NCBI RefSeq assembly: GCF_018424685.1
Contig: NZ_QTKX01000003.1
Location: 558,001-622,000 of the forward strand
Source of the DNA: Mesobacillus boroniphilus
GTDB taxonomy: Bacteria; Bacillota; Bacilli; Bacillales; Cytobacillaceae
Reading direction: 5' to 3'
DNA length: 64,000 bases
Below the pieces are notes generated by a model. That model was given only the letters and a program-made list of their open reading frames with translations. It searched no databases and was not told where the DNA came from. Shown in pieces: positions 59,128-64,000 of the stretch (within the stretch, counting starts at the first letter, position 1; each line of letters starts with the position of its first letter). The translations under genes and the position numbers were made by a program.

Positions 59128-60786
59128 TTAAAGCTTGAACGAGCTCTTCAGCGAAACAATGCGGTTAAAGACTTTCTTGTCTTCTGTTGTGTGCTTTGGA
59201 TCGACGTTGAAGTAGCCGTGGCGGAAGAACTGGAATTTGTCCTGCGGCTTGGCGTCCTCCATGTTTGGCTCGATGTATCCGTTCACGATTTCCAGTGACT
59301 TTTCGTTTACATAATCCAAGAATGATTTAGTATCCGCTTCTTCTGCTTCATCCTCTTCGCTGTCCAGAATCAACGGCTCATACAAGCGGAATTCTGCTGG
59401 AAGTGCATGCGTTGCGTCAACCCAGTGCAAAGTTCCTTTTACCTTGCGGCCAGTGAAGCCAGATCCGCTCTTTGTTTCTACATCATATGTGCAGCGAAGC
59501 TCAACGACTTCACCATTTTCATCCTTGATGACTTCATTACATTTAATGAAATAAGCGTGCTTCAAACGTACTTCATTGCCAGGGAAGAGGCGGAAGTACT
59601 TAGCTGGCGGATTTTCCATGAAGTCGTCCTGCTCAACATAAATCTCACGGGAGAATGGGATTTTGCGAGTCCCCATTTCTGGATTCTCAGGGTTGATGTC
59701 AGCATCGAGCCATTCCACTTCGCCTTCCGGATAGTTCGTGATGACGATTTTCAGTGGACGAAGCACTCCCATCGTACGCGGAGCTTTCAGCTTAAGGTCT
59801 TCACGTACAAAGTGCTCGAGCATTTGCGCGTCAACTGTAGAATATCCTTTGGAAACACCCGCAGCTTTTACAAACTCACGAATTGCATCTGGTGTGAAAC
59901 CGCGCCTTCTCAAGCCGGAGATTGTCGGCAGGCGAGGGTCATCCCAGCCATCGACATATCCTTCTTCGACAAGCTGCTTTAGTTTGCGCTTGCTCATTAC
60001 CGTATTTGTAAGGTTCAGGCGGCCAAATTCGATTTGCTGAGGTGTTGCTTCCATTTCGCACTCACGGACAACCCAGTCGTAAAGAGGACGCTGATCTTCA
60101 AACTCGGTTGTGCACAGACTGTGGGTAACACCTTCAAGCGCATCCTCAATCGGATGGGCAAAAGCGTACATTGGGTAGATACACCACTTGTCGCCTGTGT
60201 TATGGTGTGTTGCATGGGAAATCCGGTAGATGACTGGGTCACGAAGATTGATGTTTGGTGATGACATATCAATCTTAGCCCGTAATACCTTTTCACCGTT
60301 TGCGAACTCTCCATTGCGCATCTTTTCAAAAAGCTCAAGGTTCTCTTCCACTGAACGACCGCGATACGGGCTTTCTTTACCAGGTTCTGAAAGTGTGCCG
60401 CGGTATTCACGAATCTCATCAGCTGACAAATCATCCACATAAGCCAGGCCTTTTTTAATTAAAAGGACAGCGCGGTCATACATTTCATCAAAATAATCAG
60501 ATGCGTAAAACAACCCTTCCCATTCATAGCCAAGCCATTCCACATCTTCCTTGATGGCATCAACGAATTCCTGATCTTCCTTCAATGGGTTTGTGTCATC
60601 AAAACGCAGATTTGTCCTGCCGCCGAATTCATCAGCAAGGCCAAAGTTGATGACGATGGATTTTGCGTGACCGATATGTAAGTATCCATTTGGTTCTGGA
60701 GGGAATCGAGTCACGACTTTATCGCGCTTGCCGCTCTCCAAATCTTCCTTTATGATCGTTTTTATAAAATTAGAGTTTTCTTCCAA
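59128..60786 (-). CDS. glnS: glutaminyl-tRNA synthetase
   Basis: The protein has 552 residues. Class I landmarks: [23 protein letters not shown] with HIGH, [12 protein letters not shown] [30 protein letters not shown] and [13 protein letters not shown] with the KMSKS-equivalent MSKR, then the C-terminal anticodon-binding barrels ([34 protein letters not shown] in part). It charges tRNA-Gln directly. Most Bacillus make Gln-tRNA through GatCAB amidation of Glu-tRNA, so a GlnRS is an accessory gene in this group. Confidence 0.95.
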   Translation of the reverse strand: MEENSNFIKTIIKEDLESGKRDKVVTRFPPEPNGYLHIGHAKSIVINFGLADEFGGRTNLRFDDTNPLKEDQEFVDAIKEDVEWLGYEWEGLFYASDYFDEMYDRAVLLIKKGLAYVDDLSADEIREYRGTLSEPGKESPYRGRSVEENLELFEKMRNGEFANGEKVLRAKIDMSSPNINLRDPVIYRISHATHHNTGDKWCIYPMYAFAHPIEDALEGVTHSLCTTEFEDQRPLYDWVVRECEMEATPQQIEFGRLNLTNTVMSKRKLKQLVEEGYVDGWDDPRLPTISGLRRRGFTPDAIREFVKAAGVSKGYSTVDAQMLEHFVREDLKLKAPRTMGVLRPLKIVITNYPEGEVEWLDADINPENPEMGTRKIPFSREIYVEQDDFMENPPAKYFRLFPGNEVRLKHAYFIKCNEVIKDENGEVVELRCTYDVETKSGSGFTGRKVKGTLHWVDATHALPAEFRLYEPLILDSEEDEAEEADTKSFLDYVNEKSLEIVNGYIEPNMEDAKPQDKFQFFRHGYFNVDPKHTTEDKKVFNRIVSLKSSFKL

Positions 60787-60916
60787 TTCAAATCAGCCTT
60801 TCCTTTGATCAGTCTCATTATCTTTATTTTAATGATTACTATAATATATTTCCACTGAACTATATAGTAATAAGAAAAAAGCGGAAAAACAAGTGGTGAA
60901 CGGGTATGTTTATACA

Positions 60917-60948
60917 AAAAAGGTGCCTGAAAACTAGGCACCTGCAAA
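60917..60948 (-). terminator. terminator of the M20 peptidase gene
   Basis: Reading leftward, GGTGCCTAG and a complementary CAGGCACC arm followed by TTTTTT. Confidence 0.85.
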
Positions 60949-62601
60949 TTATTTGGCTAAAACATTCCGAATGACTTCGTAAGTCAGGTTTGGGACTATT
61001 TTAACAGAGTAGTCTATTTCCATTCGTTCATATCGTTTATGGGCGTCCAGCCCGTAAGGCCCGATGTTAATGACTGGCACATTAAGCTCACGGATTTCCT
61101 GGTAGTCCACAAAAAATTTCGTTCCCCAGCCTGGATTGTTCCTGAATGCGAAGTCCAGAGCTTCATCATCATCACTCAAAGCTACAAAACTCATATCGGA
61201 TATATAAGGAAAGAAATTGCGGACAACGATGGGTGCATCGTATTCCGGCTGTACCGTTTTGACAGCGGCATCCAATGCTTCAATCAAATTTCGCTCATCG
61301 TCGGTTTCACCGGCTACTTCAATCCTTGGCGAGTAAAGGGAGGAGTAGAAGACAATGATTGCCGGACTCTGGTCGGGCATCCACTTCCAGGCTTCTTCGA
61401 CGACTCTGACTGCATACATTCTCAGGTCAAGGCTGGCATCGAGAAGGAGGTGATCCTTGAATTCCACCATATGGGCAGTGTATTCATAGCCATGTGCCTC
61501 GATGAGTTCGGTTTCCATTTCTTCATAAGTCATAACCCTCGGTTTCCATTGCATTCTCCTGCCTGGCTCACCGCTGATTTTGCAAAATTGCTGATAACGT
61601 TCCTCGTACAGCTTCAATGCTCTTTCAAAAGCAATATGAGCTTGCTCCTTCAATTTTTCCAAAACGTCCTTAGGGGTCCAGGAGTGAATGAAGAAATTGT
61701 AGTATACATAAGCAGCCAATGCCGTTTGCACGTTATAGTTAGGCTTAAGATCCATCTGCTTCAAGGAAACCGGCGGTATCGTCGTTTCCCCGAGAGCTTC
61801 ATTGCAGAGGTCAGGGTTATAGTCGATTTGTCTGGTCAGTTCAGCAGCGATCAGGTTCGGATCCAATCCTTCGAAAGCGGAACCGACATGGGTTTCGGCA
61901 CCTGTTATAAAAAAAGAAGGAAGCAGCTTTCCAACAGTTCCTTTATAGATATAGCGGTTTTTATCTCCTGAAAAACGTGGTGAGACAAAGTCGCTGTTGA
62001 CCGCAGCAACATATTCAAAGCCATGCTCTTCTTTCCAGGCGTTCAGGTCTTTGACGGCAGAGAGAATTCCATACGAGCTGTCCTCTTCATCACATTCCGC
62101 TAAAAAAATAAGATTACCCTCGAGCTCCTCTGGGTTTTCAGAAAAGTATTTCAGGAGATAAAGATTGGAAGCAACACCGCTCTTCATATCGAGCACCCCG
62201 CGGCCGAACATCCAGTCGCCTGATTGCGCATGCTCGTTTACAAGTGGGGGCAGCTTCTCTTTTTTAAGCTCAACAAGCAGTTGGTCCGGATCAAACGCCA
62301 AATCAGCCAGCTGTGTAAAATCATCAATCCCCACTGTATCAAGATGCCCCATCAAAATGACAGTACGGTTGCTGTTTCCTTTTGTGCCCTTTACAAAAGC
62401 CATGACATTATATCGTTCGAGGACATCATTCTGGGTTTGCGGTTTGATCACGTGCGTTGGGTTCGCTATAAAATAAGGAAACGATGATATCATCGTATAA
62501 AGCGCCTGGGCAATCTCGTTCTCTCCATTGGTGTTAACAATGCTCCCGATGTTCACAAGCTGCTTCGTATAAAATAAAACTTCATCCCGGCAATCAAGCA
62601 T
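60949..62601 (-). CDS. M20 family peptidase, RocB-like
   Basis: The protein has about 550 residues. The ATG at 62601 has AAAGGGG nine bases away; the ATG at 62610 sits directly behind that site. M20 metal-site motifs: VILMGHLDTVGIDDF with His-Asp, GRGVLDMKSGVASNL with Asp, FLAECDEEDSSYG with Glu-Glu and VINIGPYGLDAHKRYERM with His. Length and middle part (VNSDFVSPRF, YIYKGTVGKLLPSFFITG) match RocB of the arginine-degradation region. Its precise substrate is unsettled even in B. subtilis. No other roc genes are adjacent. Confidence 0.88.
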   Translation of the reverse strand: MLDCRDEVLFYTKQLVNIGSIVNTNGENEIAQALYTMISSFPYFIANPTHVIKPQTQNDVLERYNVMAFVKGTKGNSNRTVILMGHLDTVGIDDFTQLADLAFDPDQLLVELKKEKLPPLVNEHAQSGDWMFGRGVLDMKSGVASNLYLLKYFSENPEELEGNLIFLAECDEEDSSYGILSAVKDLNAWKEEHGFEYVAAVNSDFVSPRFSGDKNRYIYKGTVGKLLPSFFITGAETHVGSAFEGLDPNLIAAELTRQIDYNPDLCNEALGETTIPPVSLKQMDLKPNYNVQTALAAYVYYNFFIHSWTPKDVLEKLKEQAHIAFERALKLYEERYQQFCKISGEPGRRMQWKPRVMTYEEMETELIEAHGYEYTAHMVEFKDHLLLDASLDLRMYAVRVVEEAWKWMPDQSPAIIVFYSSLYSPRIEVAGETDDERNLIEALDAAVKTVQPEYDAPIVVRNFFPYISDMSFVALSDDDEALDFAFRNNPGWGTKFFVDYQEIRELNVPVINIGPYGLDAHKRYERMEIDYSVKIVPNLTYEVIRNVLAK

Positions 62602-62843
62602 CCAAAGCATCCCCTTTCAGAATATTCTGGTTTAATTATCAAGCTAACGCATATTGCAGCTAATTACAATAGAAAAAAGTGGGTGCAGTGATAATGGGAT
62701 TTAAATGAAATCGAAAAAAATGCGTGTCCATGTCAAGGAAGGAGAGACCCCTTATACCGCTCTTTTTAAGCAAAACCCTCACTCCTTATAAAATTCTCTC
62801 CTCTGGGAAAAGTATAAAAAGAATCTCCAGAGGAGGAAGGAAA

Positions 62844-63443
62844 ATGGAATTAGACTTTATTTGGAAAGCGTTTGTGCTGATAGTATCCGGAATTTTATTA
62901 TTAAGGGTTGCCGGGAGAAAATCTATTTCGCAAATGACCCTTGCCCAGACGATAGTTATGATTTCCATAGGTACAATCATTGTTCAGCCAGTAGTCGAGA
63001 AAAGTGTATGGAAGGCTATTATAGGTGCGGGTGTATTCGTGGCGGCAATCGTCATCATTGAAACTTTGGAACTTAAAATAAACTTCTTTGAAAAGCTTAT
63101 TACAGGCAAGTCCAAGGTTGTGATTCAAAATGGTAAGCTGAATATCAAGACGCTGAAAAAGATGCGCCTAACTGTTGACCAGCTGGAGATGAGAATGAGG
63201 AATAAAGGAATTTCAAAAATTGAAGACATTAAAATGGCAACAGTAGAACCTAATGGTCAACTCGGATATGAACTTATGGATGACGCAAAACCGCTCACTG
63301 TCGGGGAATTTAAAAAGGTGCTGAATGATTATCTTCCAGCAATGCTCATGAAAATGGAAGAGAAGCCGGCATCGGCAAAGCCGGACATTTTTCAAGAACT
63401 AAATAAATCAAATAAACAGCACAATCCAAAATACCTTCAGTGA
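62844..63443 (+). CDS. DUF421 (YetF/YcaP) family membrane protein
   Basis: The protein has 199 residues from the ATG at 62844 behind GAGGAGGAAGG; earlier codons of the open frame (from 62724) lack a site. It has three membrane segments (about 7-25, 37-54 and 60-78), the conserved LRVAGRKSISQMTLAQTIVMISIGTI (in part) and a cytoplasmic YetF domain with VIQNGKLNIKTLKKMRLTVDQLEM (in part). Members are often spore or cell membrane proteins of unknown activity. Confidence 0.85.
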   Translation: MELDFIWKAFVLIVSGILLLRVAGRKSISQMTLAQTIVMISIGTIIVQPVVEKSVWKAIIGAGVFVAAIVIIETLELKINFFEKLITGKSKVVIQNGKLNIKTLKKMRLTVDQLEMRMRNKGISKIEDIKMATVEPNGQLGYELMDDAKPLTVGEFKKVLNDYLPAMLMKMEEKPASAKPDIFQELNKSNKQHNPKYLQ

Positions 63444-63509
63444 AACAAATTTTTCCTTTTATTTATATCACTGGCTGTGCTATTATTTAGAAATGCGAAA
63501 TAATATTTA

Positions 63510-63538
63510 AAATCTTCTTCTGCAGAAGATTTTTTTCT
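63510..63538. terminator. terminator between the DUF421 and MFS genes
   Basis: AAATCTTCT and AGAAGATTT arms around TCTGC, then TTTT. Confidence 0.7.
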
Positions 63539-63563
63539 TTTTCATATAAAGGGGAGAGTTTCA

Positions 63564-64000
63564 TTGTCACAAATAAAAGAACCGTTATGGACCTCGTCGT
63601 TCATTAAACTGATGGTCGGGAATCTGTTTGTCTTCATGTCATTCCAAATGCTGATTCCTACGCTGCCACCATATATAAAATCAATCGGTGCCAGTGGGAC
63701 GGAAATTGGCCTTGTTACCGCGCTATTTTCGATAGGGGCTGTTTTGAGCAGGCCGTTTATCGGATTTATGCTGGAGTACAGAGCGAGAAAACCTCTTGTT
63801 TTGATTGGGGCACTCATGCTGCTATTGATTACATTCTTGTATCCGTTGTCTCAAGTTGTCGTTATTTTCCTGGCGTTTCGCTTGCTTCACGGTCTTGCGT
63901 GGGGCTGGTCAACAACGGTGAATGGTACGGCTGCAGTCGATGTAGTCCCTAATTCCCGTCTTGGTGAGGGCATGGGGTATTATGGTCTTTCAATCACCAT
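63564..64000 (+). CDS. MFS transporter, 3' part outside the window
   Basis: The frame starts with TTG at 63564 behind GGGGAGAG and stays open to the last base (about 145 codons). The product begins with a hydrophilic stretch (SQIKEPLWTSSF), then helices with FMSFQMLIPTLPPYIKSIGASGTEIGL (in part), loop 2-3 motif SRPFIGFMLEYRARKPLVLIG and HGLAWGWSTTVNGTAAVDVVP. It resembles the YwoG/YfkL-like MFS group. The substrate is unknown. Confidence 0.88.
   Translation, partial: MSQIKEPLWTSSFIKLMVGNLFVFMSFQMLIPTLPPYIKSIGASGTEIGLVTALFSIGAVLSRPFIGFMLEYRARKPLVLIGALMLLLITFLYPLSQVVVIFLAFRLLHGLAWGWSTTVNGTAAVDVVPNSRLGEGMGYYGLSIT

Noticed and set aside
61039..61971. 310-codon open frame antisense to the M20 peptidase gene
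   Set aside because: It is a long antisense shadow of a well-supported conserved gene with metal-binding motifs; no own signals.

Overview
The window looks like chromosomal DNA from a spore-forming member of the Bacillaceae (Bacillus/Mesobacillus-like). Reasons: low-to-middle GC content, GGAGG-type ribosome binding sites, frequent TTG and GTG starts, spore genes (LysM-GH18 germination enzyme, SleB-like hydrolase, Spo0M-like protein, sporulation-type sensor kinase), Leu dehydrogenase/Ptb/Buk, immune inhibitor A, and several Gram-positive riboswitches. There are no rRNA or tRNA genes, no phage module and no complete insertion sequence. The species cannot be fixed from this alone.

Layout. 0-9.7 kb: partial spore glycosidase, PP2C-like protein, pirin, a c-di-GMP-I riboswitch in front of a secreted coiled-coil protein, a Mn2+ (yybP-ykoY) riboswitch in front of tiny basic proteins and a Spo0M-like protein, a degenerate kinase, an RsbR-like STAS protein, and a DsbA/FrnE-family gene whose first active-site Cys codon is an in-frame TGA. 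9.7-17.5 kb: nitroreductase, small membrane proteins, MFS transporter, SleB-like hydrolase, acetyltransferases, a DUF2089 operon, glycerophosphodiesterase. 18-21.2 kb: pcp-pxpB-pxpA-pxpC, which frees and hydrolyses pyroglutamate. 21.2-30.2 kb: MFS remnant, rluF, AttH-like protein, DUF2254 protein, a GGDEF-EAL protein, a DUF1259 gene broken by an amber codon, an old yellow enzyme. 30.5-33.7 kb: bcd-ptb-buk. 33.9-41.9 kb: panE-like gene, cstA with a 51-codon partner and lytSR, DUF4097 protein, pepT. 42-46.2 kb: TPP-riboswitch operon SDR-thiM-thiD-thiE-thiW. 46.2-64 kb: exonuclease, hemolysin III, DUF1836, sensor kinase, Nudix, hydrolase, oxidoreductase, InhA protease, GntP permease, glnS, rocB-like gene, DUF421 protein and a partial MFS gene.

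The most unusual signals are: (1) a probable selenocysteine DsbA/FrnE-like protein (TGA at 8954-8956, with a hairpin just downstream that fits the bacterial SECIS geometry); (2) a family of intergenic arrays with a period of about 20 bp whose core word differs by locus (TTGGCGA, TTCGCAA, TAGCGAA, ATGCAA), three of them ending in a hairpin with a constant 13-nt loop; (3) a perfect 52-bp period array of six hairpin units at 58.7-59.0 kb, with a shorter relative at 11.8 kb that has the same 52-bp spacing; (4) a complete Mn2+ switch (anti-antiterminator, antiterminator, terminator) that controls a 33-codon ORF and an FbpB-like peptide rather than a Mn exporter.

Functionally the window groups into c-di-GMP signalling (riboswitch plus GGDEF-EAL enzyme), amino-acid and peptide salvage (pcp/pxp, pepT, rocB-like, bcd-ptb-buk), pyruvate-type sensing and uptake (lytSR-cstA), thiamine salvage, and spore biology.
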